A DNA stretch of 64,000 bases from Cyanoderma ruficeps. Lineage: Eukaryota > Chordata > Aves > Passeriformes > Timaliidae. Positions 1-11,070 of this stretch are shown piece after piece (position 1 is the first letter of the stretch; the number at the start of each line of letters is the position of its first letter). The notes beneath the pieces are model-generated. The model was given only the letters and a program-made list of their open reading frames with translations, searched no databases and was not told where the DNA came from. The stretch covers positions 8,514,384 to 8,578,383 of the forward strand of contig VZDJ01000052.1 in assembly GCA_008694505.1 (NCBI GenBank), in the 5' to 3' direction. The position numbers and the translations under genes were made by a program.

Positions 1-432
1 TACTTAAAAAGGGGGGACAAACGTACGGTGGGCTGAGCTGGGCTGAGTTTCATCCCTGCCCAGCGGACTGTGCCTCTTCTCCCCGCTCTGGCGGCAACAT
101 GTGCCGGGGCAGGGACTCGGCGCCCGCGTGTTGTGACCCCACCCTGCCGCCGCCTGTCACCTCCCAGCCGGGGAAAAGGGAAAAACCCAGCCCAAAAAAA
201 CCCCAGATGTATGTCCCCGGCTGTTCGCCCCCCGCGCCCGCCACGCTAACAAGCGAGAGGCGACGGGGAAGGGAAACCTCACGAGGTGGGAAAGCAGGGG
301 AGGTGAAAATTAAGTTAAAAAATCGGGATTTTTTTTCTTTTTTTTTTTTTTTGCCCCTCGGCCCTCCTCAGCCGCTCCGGCAGCGCCGCTCCCCGCCGGC
401 CCGCGGAGGCAGCCGAGCCCCCCCGCCCGTAC
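1..432 (-). other. Probable start of B3GNT2 intron 1
   Basis: This lies downstream of the minus-strand donor at 433/432 and would be intronic if that donor is used. G+C is falling, with a T tract at about 329-352 and no recognised coding sequence. Confidence 0.35.
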
Positions 433-1000
433 CTTGCCAGGCTGCCGCGGGGCTCCGCCGGGGTTCTTGCTGCCGCCGCCTCCGCATCCACCATGCTTTG
501 TCCGGCCGCGGGCTGCCCTCGCCGCGGGCTCCCACCCGCCCGGCCCCGGCCTGCCGCCCCACCACGGCCCTCGCGGCCGCCGGAGCTCCGCGCCGCCGCC
601 GCCCCGCTCCGCCGGCCCCCGCAGAGCGGGCGGGAGCTCCGCACCTGAGGGCGATACCGGGGCGGCGCCGAGGCGGCCGCGGAAGGCGCGTCCCGCGTCC
701 CACAGCCCCCCGCTGTGTCCTCGGGGCCGGCCGCGCCTGAGGTGCGCTGCTGCGGCGGGCGGAGCGGATCCGGAGCCGCGGCGAGGAGGAGGAGGAGGAG
801 GAGGAAGGCGGCGGGGCGGGGAGCGCCTCTCACTTGTTGCCCTGTGGCGGAGCCCCGCGAGCGCGCGCGCCGCCCTCCTCCCCGCCAGGCGCCGCCGCCC
901 GCCGCAGGAGGCGGGGGCGAGGCGGGCGGGGGCGAGGCACAGAGCGGGGCGCGCCGGGCCAGGCCCCGCCCCCCCGGCCGGCCGCCGGCGCCGCGGGTTG
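433..1000 (-). other. B3GNT2: Candidate non-coding first exon of B3GNT2 (right end uncertain)
   Basis: On the minus strand the island contains GGCAAG|GTACGG, a good match to the vertebrate 5' splice site, with the cut between 433 and 432. This would make 433 the last base of a first exon starting somewhere within the GC-rich core; the right boundary given is only a guess because there is no TATA box or other mark of a start site. The B3GNT2 reading frame in mammals lies in the following exon, so this exon would be 5' UTR. Long open frames across this stretch on both strands have proline, arginine, alanine and glycine-rich composition and are what stop-poor GC-rich DNA gives by chance. A different gene or a non-coding transcript cannot be excluded. 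Confidence 0.4.
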
Positions 1001-1025
1001 GCGGAACGCGCGGCGCGCGCCCCAC

Positions 1026-1052
1026 GGGGTCGGGCGGGGCAGCGGCGGGGGG
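1026..1052 (+). other. Potential G-quadruplex in the CpG island
   Basis: Four G runs (1026-1029, 1032-1034, 1036-1039 and 1047-1052) are separated by loops of 2, 1 and 7 bases, fitting the usual G4 pattern on the plus strand. Such motifs are common near CpG-island start sites. Folding is inference. Confidence 0.5.
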
Positions 1053-1463
1053 TCCCCGCGCGCGCCGGGGCCGTCCCCGCGGTTGGCGGAGCGCTGCGCC
1101 CCTCAGGAGACCGCGCGGGCGGGCGGCTTGGCGCGGCCCCGTCCCCTTCTCTGTCCCCGCCGCCGTCCCCATGTTCTCCCTGCGCCGCCTCCGAGCCCAG
1201 GCTGTAGAACTGGAAGGTATTTACCTCAGAAAAGGTGTTTGTGTTGTTGGAGGAGCGAGGGAAAGGAGGCAGGCACCGCCGCGTTGCCGCAGGTCGCCTT
1301 CCAGCCGGGCCCACAGCGGGCAGCCTCCTCCTGAGGGTGGCCCCGGGTGACACCCGGCTCCTGTGGCAGCCCTGCTGTGGTGGCAGCGGGCGCTGTGTCC
1401 GGCTGTGCGCGCCGGCCGTTCCCTCACGACGGTTTTCCCTCGTTTTTTTTGTTTTTTTTTTCT

Positions 1464-1506
1464 NNNNNNNNNNNNNNNNNNNNNNNNNNNNNNNNNNNNN
1501 NNNNNN
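1464..1506. other. Assembly gap (43 N)
   Basis: A run of 43 N follows a T-rich stretch just outside the CpG island. Predicted reading frames that cross it are not real. Single ambiguous bases also occur at 9896, 12485 and 17690, each beside or within a simple repeat, suggesting that sequencing failed at low-complexity DNA. Confidence 0.99.
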
Positions 1507-4500
1507 CCCCTCAGCCGTGCCGAGAAATGCCGTGCCACATCACTTTTTAAAATGTTTCTTCTTGGAAAGAAACGTTCTCCTTCGCACCTGGCTCAGCTTT
1601 TCGTGGAAATCTTCAAAGGTTTTGTTGCTGAGCCCAGGAGGGAGAAGCAAAGGGTTCAGATCATATAGCCTTCCCTTAGTCATGGAGTTGGTGAGAAATT
1701 CCGATTTTGGAAATTCGCCTTCCAGTGCTGATACTAAATCATGCATGACTCATTCATTAGTAACCCCTTTTGTTGTTGTTGTTTGCTTACTTGGTAGGTT
1801 GATGAGCCTACAAATCCTAGCCAGATGTCCCTGTGGAAACAAACCAAAGGAAACTCTCAGGATGCTTACTGGAATAAAACATTTTTTTTAAAGAAAGTGT
1901 GCTGCTGCAGCAAAGAGAGCACATCTTGTCGTGGACAGATCAATAGCAACCAGCAGACAGATTTAGTGTTCCCACAGACTGTGAACCTCTCAGCTTTTCG
2001 TCCTACACAGGGTGAAAATGAACACAAGCCATTTGTTTCTGTTTTTAGCACCTGCATTCTCAATCCGGTACAAGGAGAGGCCTGGCCAAAGGAATTGTCT
2101 CAATGTCACCTGGAACAGTCACTTAAAAATTGTTCTCATTGCTAAGGGAGGGGTAAATATGTCCCCGTGGCCCTTGAAAATACAGGTTATTCACCTCCAT
2201 TTTACAGCACTCGTTCTTCACCAGTATTCAACAGCTGGCGTGCACAGCCCTAAACACAACTGGTTTGGGAAACAGCATCAACACCCACTGCACATCCCCA
2301 GCTCCCCATACTCCGTGTGTTAAATACTGGATTATTTCAATATTTAATTATTGGATTGCTTTCCCCCAGCAGACCTGGGGACTGCTGCCAACAGGAAACC
2401 TGCTGCAAGTCTCTTGCAGCTGCCCTAAAATCTTCTCTCAGGAGTCCGGAAGAAATGTCCCCCATTCACAGCGCAGAGGGTAGAGACGTTGCATATTTCA
2501 TCCCTCTTCAAATATTTATATATGTACTTCACGTCTGAGTAAAGCTGTCCTTTTCATCAGAGCGGGAAGATTACAGCAAAGGGAGGAATTACCCTAAATC
2601 GGCAAACATCATTGCCCATTAAGTAACACGAGGGTTTGAAAGGAGAATTGAGTGTCTGGCAGCCCAGGAGCTTGGCTCCGGTGCACAGGAGATTTCATAA
2701 TGACATGTTTTGAGATCAACTGAAAAAGAAAAAAAAAAAAAAAAAACAAAAACAAACCCAAAAATCGTCTGGAGCAGTGTGTCTCGTGACACTGGGTGCT
2801 AAGGAACCTGGAAAAAAAACAAAACGAAGGTAAAAGGGTTGGTCAGTGGTGAAATGGTCTGCTGTCTTTGGGGGAAAGATAATTCTCCCTCCTCCCAGGC
2901 CGTGCCTGTTTTGTGATAGAGCAGTAAATAATCGTGCCTTTTTTTTTTTTCCCCTCCTGAGAAAGAGAGCAAGCCCTTTTGTCTGCAGCAGCTTTAATTT
3001 GGTCTGAATCTGGAGCAACACTTTCGGCTGCGTGTTGAAAAGCACCACCTTCACTGGGCACGATGCTGCTGCTGATGAGATGCAGTGTACAGCCCTCGTC
3101 AGGGAGCTGCAGAGCCCCAAACGTGTCCCAGGAGCTGCCTGCTGGGTACCTGTGTGCTCAGGGCATCGGGGGCACATCACTCCATGACACAAATTCTTGG
3201 TGTTTTTTTCCATAGGTAGTGTGGCATGCACAACAGCCAGAAAAGAGAATAGATTCAACTCTCATTTTTTTATCAAGTTCAAAATAGTTTCTGGGATTTT
3301 TTTTTGTTTATTTTGGGTTTTTTGTGGGTTTTTTGGTGGGTTTTTCTCCCCCCTCCTCAGGCTATTAATTCACAGTATTTGAGTTCACTGTAATAAAAGC
3401 TGACCCGGGGACTGCTGCGTTTACATCAGTGGAAACGAGCTGCATACATCGGCCTTTTCTCTAGCATTTGCCTGTTAATTAATAATTGGTACATTGCCAG
3501 GAGCAAAGGAGAGGTAGGAACGAGATTCAGGTTATAAAATCTGCAAGGTTATCTCGCTGTCCCTGCAGCAGAGCAGGAGCGACAGGGGCGGGACAGAGCC
3601 GAGGTGCTGAGAGAAGGGAACGGACTTTGGGCCGCTGGGACCAAGTGCTGCATTCCCGGGGGAGCCACACCCCAGCACTCCCGGTGCCTGCCGGCACGTC
3701 CTCCCCCAGCGACGGGAAAACAGCAGGAAATTCCCGGGAATTTGCTCGTCGCAGGATTCCCGGGTCCCTGCCTGCCCGCAGCCAGCTTTGTGAATGTCCC
3801 CGCTGCAGCTCAGCCGGGCACCCAGCCCCGCAGAAACACGGGGCAGCTCCTTTCCCTCGGTGTGGCACGGCTGGCAGTCCCATACTATGGAAATGCTTGT
3901 CCCAGAGCCCTCAGACTGCGCCCTCACCGTGCACCCACAGCTCCCAACCCTTTCTCCAAAATGTGCATCCAGCCAGTCCGCCATGCTGAGAATGCTGCAG
4001 GCACACAGGGACTGAAACACCTCCCCACCTGTCAACACTCCCTTGGCTCTCCTGAATCAAAAACCCCTTTCCATAAAGCCAGGAGAGCTGGAATTCATTT
4101 TGTGTGCTGGACCAAAGCTTATCCAGCATAGCCATCTGCCTGATTTTTGTGGATAGGTTGGTGTGGCTGGAGGACACCTGGAAGGCACAGGACTAACCCC
4201 AGCGTGCTGCTGTGACCAAAGAGGGTAAGAACAGGAGATAAGAGGTTAAAATGTAAATAATGACAAGAGACTAAAGATTTCTCCCGGGGCATGCAAGCAC
4301 TTCAGCAGGAGTTAGAAAAAAAAATAAATTAAAAAGCAAAGATGACATGCAATTCAAGCTGGAGAGTCTCAGCTCCTCCAGGAATGAACCTGTTTTTTCC
4401 CACCCGAATGTTTGAGCCTGGAATTCAGACAAGCAAAGGGCCTCTCCCAGGGCGGGCAGGGTCTGTCAGCAAGGCTTGCCAGCAACACCAGCACAGCATT

Positions 4501-5191
4501 TCAGTGCTCTCCTCACACAGGCATTTCCCCACAGAGCCCTTCTGCTCCACTTCCCTTTGCTTTTGTACCTTGGTGATGTGGGGGAGCTGTGGCTGGCAGG
4601 TTCAGCTTTGACAAAACCACTCAAGTTGGAGAGATTGGCACGTGTGCTTCAGAACACCACTTTTCTTCTTTTTTTTTTCCTCTGGAGCATTGCAGCTTTG
4701 CTCTTGCAGGACAGAGAGAGTGGAAAGAAAGTTGCCCCTGTCGTGTGCTGCCATTTGCAAGCTGTGGGCAGAGCTGCACCGTGCTGATATTGATTTGCAT
4801 TTGCCAAGAATAATTACTCCCTGAGCTGCTTGGATTAAAATCGGTTTCCCTGCTCTGGAAGGATGTACCTGCCTTTCTCAGACACAGGCTGCAGTAACTA
4901 ACACTCTCTGCCTCCATGTGGGGCTCCTTTTCCTTGCAGACACAAGGCAGGCACAGCAGTGCAGGACCCAAGAGGATGGAGAAAAACCCACTTGAAATTC
5001 AATTTCTATAGTAGCAGAAGCTGGACTATAATTATTTTGCAAAAAAACCCAAAAAGGCACCTGCTCTACACATCTTTTTGTGTCCCAGAAACATGAGCTC
5101 CTCACAGCTCTCCTTACCTCTGGTCACAGATATCCCACAGCATTTTGCAGCAAGACCTGAAGAGCTGCAAAACTGAAGAAGCTGCAGCCAA

Positions 5192-5213
5192 GACTCTTCA
5201 AAGGTGAAGAGTC
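5192..5213. repeat. Short perfect hairpin (9-bp stem), left of a pair
   Basis: Arms at 5192-5200 and 5205-5213 are exact reverse complements (GACTCTTCA / TGAAGAGTC) around a 4-base loop. It is followed after 5 bases by a second, longer palindrome. No function is known. Confidence 0.8.
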
Positions 5214-5218
5214 AAAGT

Positions 5219-5247
5219 CACTTTTCTCCTTTCAAAGGAGAAAAGTG
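5219..5247. repeat. Near-perfect palindrome (14-bp arms, 1-base centre), right of a pair
   Basis: Arms at 5219-5232 and 5234-5247 are exact reverse complements, CACTTTTCTCCTTT and AAAGGAGAAAAGTG, around a single C. With a one-base centre it could extrude as a cruciform; as RNA, the central few pairs would have to open to form a loop. Confidence 0.85.
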
Positions 5248-8200
5248 TTCGTACCTAGGAAAAACTGTACTGGACCCACTTCAACTAAACCCCTTCTGCT
5301 TGGCTTTTGCTTTTTGGCAGATGCAGTTTTTAGCACCAGCAAAATCTCAGATGAGGGAAAACTGCCAGTCCTCACATGTCACTTAGATTTTTCTAAACCA
5401 TCCTGATTTCAGGCACCTCCTGGATGAGGCTCCCTCGGACTGTCACGGCGCCAGCTCGAGTAACTCCAGTTAAAACCAGCCCTGTGTCTGGGAGGGTGCT
5501 GCCACCCGGGCTGGCTCCTTCTGGGTGGCAAAGGAAACTCAGCCAACACTGTGCAGGAGCTTTTCCAAGACACTCCCAGCCTTGGGCCAAGCTCTCAGTT
5601 TTGGGCACAGCTGCTCCCACAGTGAAATCCTGCTCAGCAATTTGCTCACCAGTGGCACAGGCGCAGAGTGTTTTGCCACCAGGGGCTGGCGCTCCTGGCT
5701 GAGGGCTCCTTCTTTGGGTGGCAGGAGCAGAAGGGTCACCAAAACCAGGGTGAAGAGAGTGGCCCTGGCTTTTGGGGTCATTTTTCTGGCAGCAGCATTG
5801 GGGTGGGACCTACCTGGGCTGTTTTGGAGCACCCTCCAAGGCACTCACGGATCCAGAAGGGGATTTGTGCCAGCTCTGGGCTCTCTGTCAGGACAGCACT
5901 CAGGAGCCCTGGGGACCTGCAGGGGCCTTGCAGAGCCCCCTGGGGCCTCCCAGCTCCTGTCAGGCTGCTGATGGCTTCCCCCAGGTGCTCACCTGGTTTT
6001 CCCCGGGACCTGCCGTTCTCCTGTAACCATTTCAGGTGGGTTTGTGCTCCTAAAAGCCACCCCAGAGGCCACGGCCTGTTTGCCATGCCCCAGTGCTGGG
6101 TTATACTCATTGCTGCCCAGCCCAGCCCATCAGAATTCCAGCAGATCAAAGGAGGAGATCACACAGCTTTTCTCCTGTTATTGTAGGATCTGCAGATAAA
6201 CTGCAGAAATAAAAAGATAAAAAACAAAGCAGGACAAAGGGAAATTAAATAATCCACATATCAGGTTTTAATATCCAGTCATAGCTACAGGTTAGTGAAG
6301 AATGCCATGGAGGGAAGATACCTCCTGCATTAGGGACTGGGATCAGCAGCATGATGAGAGTAGATGAAGGGTTTTCCTTGTTTTCCTTATGCTGCCTGAG
6401 GGAGAAATCCCCATGACACGGATGTGCTCACCATAAAGAAATAAAACTTCAGAAAGCAGCAGAGATGGGATCCAGCCTGGTGAATCAGTAAAGCACTGCC
6501 CCATGTCCAGAATCTCTGCAGGTTTTGTGCCTGCTCCTGTCCACATTTAACCTCCCCCGTGTAGAAAGTCCTCTGGAGTTAATGGAGCTGTACTAATTTG
6601 CAATGGCTGCAGGTGAAGCCGTTGGGGTTAAGCATTGGAGGCAGCTCTGACTGCAGCTCCCTGCAGTTACAGGGCTGTTGGATGACTCCGAGGTGCTCCC
6701 GTGCTCTGGAATAAAAGCATCCATGGCCATTACCCCAGCAGCCCCACAGGTACAGCACTGATCCTTCACAGGTTGTGTCTTCAGACACAGAAATCCTGTC
6801 CTGCCCCACGGGGAAGGCTGCAGACACTTTGCCCAGTGCTGCAATGTAAAGCTAATTTATTTCTTTCTTTTGTTCTCCCTGAGTATGTACCAATGTTTTC
6901 CAGACACTATTTCACTACTGTTACACTGCTTGCAAGCATCTTAATTTAAATGCCATTATAGATGCACCAGGGAAAACTGATCTGTCCACAGCTGAAATAA
7001 TAAACTGGGGTGAAAACATCCTTGGGCTGTGAAGAGGCTAGAACAAGCACTAACTGAAATGGATAAACTTACATAACATTATTTACAGAAAGGAGCCCAA
7101 TCGTCAAAGGGCCTAAGAGAGCTGGAACATGGGAATGTTTGTTCTCCTCGCAAGGGATAATTAATTATGCAAGTTTATAAATTCCAGTTGCTTTGCTGGC
7201 TCATCTCCTGATGTGCCTAAGGACTGCCTGGAAGGTATTTACGGTTCCCAGCCACTGGTTCTGGAGGCATTTTTTTAACCTTGTACTTCTGCGTGCCATC
7301 GCCTCGCGGGATCTCGGAGCAGGGGATTATCTTCCCACACCGCAGAAAAACGCAGATTTGTTCTGAGATCCTGCAGGAGTGAGTTTATTTCAGGGAGATG
7401 CCTGCAAGAGGCCACCAGAGGTTTTTCAGAGGGCGGCGGGGCGGCTGCTGCGGTCTGTGAGTGCGGGGAGAGCCCTGAGCCACCTGCAGGAGGCTGGGAT
7501 CAGACACCTCTCTGTGCCTTTGCTTATTTGTTCCTTTTGCTGCCAAGAGCAGAGATGCGAAGGCTCTAATGCCCTCCGTGGTATGATGTGCCAGGCAGGA
7601 GAAGTGCCACTAATTACTAAAATGCACTGTATAGTTTCCTGGCAGGGCTGTGTTCAGCCAGGGCTGCCAACTGGCCACAAAACTCAGGAAAAGGGCTGTT
7701 GCCTCAGGAACACTATGGATTTGGGGTTTGTGCTGCGATTGCTGTTTTTCTCCCATCCACTCCTGTAAAATGTCACTCCTCAAGGGTCTGAGGCACTTGC
7801 TGGCATCCAAAAATGCCATTTATGCAATTACCTGTTTTAATGTATTCTCCAATACCATCCCATTACAAGAGCTAATGGCTGAGTGCAGGAGTTCCAGTGC
7901 TGCTGGCCACTAAGGGAATTAAAATGCAAGAGCCAAGTCACCTGTGTGCAGAGAAAATAATAAACAGGAAAACATCTTTGGGGACATCTCCCTCGTGCCT
8001 CCTTGCTGACAGATACCCTCTGACAGCTCCACATTTCAGGGACCTCCGGTTGTTGCTGCAATAACCCTGCAAAATGCCCCAGGCTCAAACCCCCCAGGTG
8101 GGCTCTCCACCCTGACATGCCTTCAAACCTGTTCTCCTGCAAATTCCTGCACTGCAAGGTCTGCCTTCCTACCAGGAAAAAAGGAAGGAGGAAGGGCACA

Positions 8201-9479
8201 GCATCTGGGGACTTGAGCTCGGGGTTGGGTCAGCCCCATCACACCTGCAGGGAAAGCTCCACAACACCCACAATTTTGTGCTTGGACAACAAGCTCAGGT
8301 GACATCCCAAAATAACCCTTCCCAAGTGGCCCTGGCAGTTCACAGGTGAGGCTGAAGCTGCATCCCTCTGGCCACTTTTCCACGGGAGGTGACAAACCCT
8401 GTCCTCTGGGACTTCTGTGGCCCTGGGGAATCTCCACGGGATTCAGGCTACTGGGAAAAGGCATCTTGGGTGCTGTGTGTCCTTTTTGAGGAGAGGAAGC
8501 CTCTTCCACAGCTTTGGCAAAGATTGGCTAAGCCAGTGAGACCTGCATGGGTGGACACAGCTCAATTTTGGTGCACTGATAGTGATGGCTGCTTGTCCCC
8601 TGTGCAGGATCACCCCTGGGCACAGTCAGGGAGACTCTGGATTCACACTGGATTAAATGACACCCCCGGCCACACTTCCCTGGCCTTTGGGAATCCTTTT
8701 TGAGGGGGATTTTAACAGGCCCAGCTTCAAGGCAAGAAGCCCTGGCCTGTTTTTCCAGCCTCGAGCCACATGAAACACAACACATTAAAAAGTCATCGGT
8801 GGCTGCTGCTACAGGACCACTGCATTCCCCTTTTTCAAAAGGCTCCCTCTGTCCCCAGCACTGAGGACCTCTTCATAAATATTTGGAAGGAATGAATAAA
8901 CTGTTGAAACTCCCCAGAAGGAGAAAACATTCCTGTGAGCAATCCGTGGCCAGTGTGAGCCTTGGGGTAAAACTTCTCAGATGTTTGTGCACCTACAAAT
9001 GGTCAGTAAATACCTGAATCGGGAAATCTCCTCAGAAAATTGGTGAGCAATTTGTTTTATCAACAGCTGGCAAAGAACTGACACACAGAAAAGAAAATCC
9101 TCTCAAAGTATCCATCAGTTTATTAAAAAAGCCCAGGCACAGTAAGATGCGGAGATTACGGGCTCCTGTGAAATCCTTCCCATCGGGTGAAACACAATGA
9201 GAGCACAAACACTACTATTCACACTTGCAAAAAGGGCCCGTAGGAAAGAAAGATTAAAAAAAAAGATTTAAAATAAAATGAGACTAGGCAACCTGAATAA
9301 TTGGAAAGTAAATCAACACCAACATAAAATAAGTGTATCATCATCTACTGCCTCCATGGCCCAAAACATTCTGAAACACAGCACTTGCTTGGCTTAGATT
9401 TGGAAAAACATGGGTTTTTAAATTTTTCACATACAGATATCCTAGAAGAACACTTTAAAACCTTAGGAGTTGTGGGCAA

Positions 9480-9880
9480 GAAAAAGGAAACTTGCCCTGA
9501 GAGGAGTGGTCCTGCCAAGCAGAGAGCGAGTGCGGGGCTCGCCGCTGTGCAATGTGTGACTGAAGGCGGCGGCGCTCCGGGTGTTTCAGGAAGCGCCTGA
9601 GAACATCGAGCGAGCGGCAGCTCGGAGGAACCCCCACAAAAAGCAGGAGTAAACCGCGGGGCATTCCCGCACAGCAAAGGGAGCCGGAGGCCGCGACAAC
9701 GCGGGCGCTGCTGGTGCGCGGCCCGTGAGGGCGGCGGGGCCGGGCCGGGCTCACCCGCGGGCTGAGCCACCGCAGACGGCGCCAGGGCTGCGGCAGCTGC
9801 CTCTGCTCCCCGCGGGGACACCCAAAACAGCGGGGAAACGCCGCCAAACTGGCCCAGGAGTGAAGTGCCGGGGCCTCAGC
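9480..9880. promoter_or_regulatory. Small second CpG island about 3.4 kb past the end of COMMD1
   Basis: About 400 bases of high G+C with many CpG pairs stand out from AT-rich flanks. On the minus strand a good splice donor (CGG|GTGAGC) lies with its exon edge at 9755, and on the plus strand CCC|GTGAGG occurs near 9723/9724. The island may therefore start a separate RNA, or be an upstream alternative first exon for the gene at the left edge. A minus-strand open frame of 158 codons (9821 to 9345) crosses it, but composition explains much of its length. An AATAAA on the minus strand at about 9124-9119 could end a short unspliced transcript. The base composition is seen; promoter activity is inferred. 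Confidence 0.5.
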
Positions 9881-9896
9881 AGCCGCCCTTCCCTCN

Positions 9897-9957
9897 CTTT
9901 TCCTTTTCCTTTTCCTTCCCTTCCCTTCCCTTCCCTTCCCTTCCCTTTTTCCTGCCC
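9897..9957. repeat. Polypyrimidine microsatellite, TTTTCC then TTCCC units
   Basis: The plus strand carries about three TTTTCC-type units and then six CCC runs spaced five bases apart (9918-9945). The complementary strand is a (GGGAA)n tract, which meets the G4 pattern with two-base loops; the mirror-like pyrimidine run could also form a triplex. An ambiguous base sits at its left edge (9896). Confidence 0.9.
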
Positions 9958-9985
9958 TGCTGTAAAGTGACAGCAGCCTGCTTCC

Positions 9986-10051
9986 CTGAAGGAAGGAGGA
10001 GGAAGAGGAGAAGGAGGATGAGGAAGAAGAGGAGGAGGAAGAGGAGGGGCC
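9986..10051. repeat. Purine-rich GGA/GAA simple repeat
   Basis: An almost uninterrupted run of G and A (GGAGGAAGAGGAG-type units) follows the polypyrimidine tract by about 30 bases, so opposite strand asymmetry occurs within 150 bp. The glutamate- and lysine-rich or serine-rich open frames here are low-complexity artefacts. Confidence 0.85.
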
Positions 10052-11070
10052 CTGGTGCCACACCGCTGGCCTGCCTTAGCACACGGACACGGGACTGGGG
10101 CCATGACAGGAACCACAGTGGTCCCCAAAACTGGATGAGGAGATCCACCAGGAAGAAAATAAGGACTGTTAAAAGTCTGTTAAAAGCTGGGGAGGGAAGA
10201 TTAGGAAGAGAGAGAAGCATCCACCCATAAAAACACACCCCTTCAGACCTCAACCGATAAAGTATCCAATTATTTCTTAAATGTCCCCCAGATTTTTTGC
10301 CTCAGCCTCCTTGCCTGGTTAGCCATTCTACATATTTATTATTCTATGCATGAAATAATACTTCCTGACATCTGTTCCCAGTTTGTTTCTCTTTAATTTC
10401 CATTTATAGCACATTTTCCTATCCTCTGACCATGTTAAAATAAAACAATGAGTATGTTTGACACGGTGCAAGTTACTTAAGATCATGATCCTTCCCTGAC
10501 CTTGATTTTTTTTTTTTTAAATAAGTCCTAAAACGCAGAAAGCACTTGAATGCACTTAGTTGAACAAGGCAACAGAAAGCTGAGAGGATCACAAAGCACT
10601 CATTTCACAGCAGTGCTGCAGCCAGTGACTCGGGGAGCAGCACGAGGAGCAGTTTGTGGTCACAGCCCAGCTCCTCTGACACGGATCAGCTGAAGCATCT
10701 GGGGAAACAGGACTGCTGGGGGCTCCGTGACATGAGAGCTTGTAAGAGAAAAGGCAGCAGTGGGACAGGCACGGCAAAGGAAATGTTAATTCCCTGTGCA
10801 GTGACACAAACTGGCTGGAGGGATGTTTTCCCTTCTGACCAGGCAGATGGGAAAAGGTGCCCTTCCCTTGCTCTGAAGAGATTTCACATCCAAGTGCAAT
10901 CTGGCAGCTCCACAAGCAATAACTCCTCAAGGAGAAGCGACGAGGAGTGCTTCAGTTACGGCACGGGAACATTTCATTTTGTCATCTCTATATTGGGACA
11001 GGCCCTCAGTGTAATTTTAGCTCAGGAGGAGGTTGCTTATGAAGCAAATATAAAATGGCAAAGAGGCAAC
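10052..11070. other. Intergenic DNA, nothing recognised
   Basis: This is moderately AT-rich sequence with a T run near 10507-10518. No coding homology, RNA gene or transposon was recognised. Confidence 0.5.

Larger units (their letters stand above)
340..1180. promoter_or_regulatory. B3GNT2: CpG-island promoter, probably of B3GNT2
   Basis: The segment is extremely rich in G+C and undepleted in CpG, unlike everything to its right. It carries GC boxes of the Sp1 type (GGGGCGGGG at 813-821, its complement near 963-971, GGGCGGGGC at 1032-1040), a GGA run at 783-806 and no clear TATA box, as expected for a broad housekeeping promoter. A consensus splice donor faces left on the minus strand at 433/432. 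In human the gene after COMMD1 in the same orientation is B3GNT2, a Golgi beta-1,3-N-acetylglucosaminyltransferase that extends poly-N-acetyllactosamine chains and whose first exon is non-coding. The same order and orientation here make B3GNT2 the likely owner. The island itself is seen; the gene name rests on synteny recalled from mammals. No B3GNT2 coding sequence lies in the window. Confidence 0.6.
1507..9300. other. Intergenic DNA between the CpG island and COMMD1, no gene seen
   Basis: I found no recognisable protein, RNA gene or full transposon. Open frames are short and look random. Local features are A tracts (2730-2746), T-rich blocks (2940-2950 and 3298-3348), the hairpin pair at 5192-5247 and a weak CTCF-like motif near 5677-5693. 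On the minus strand an AATAAA occurs at about 9119-9124 and may end a transcript from the small CpG island to its right. Confidence 0.6.

Noticed and set aside
310..1353. Long open frames on both strands over the CpG island (up to 347 codons on the minus strand)
   Set aside because: Composition is alanine, arginine, glycine and proline only, several frames are open at once on both strands, and there is no homology; this is what GC-rich, stop-poor DNA gives.
1221..1891. Open frames running through the assembly gap
   Set aside because: They are kept open only by 43 undetermined bases.
9455..10253. Serine-, lysine- or glutamate-rich frames around 9.9-10.1 kb
   Set aside because: They cross an ambiguous base and the pyrimidine/purine simple repeats; low complexity explains them.
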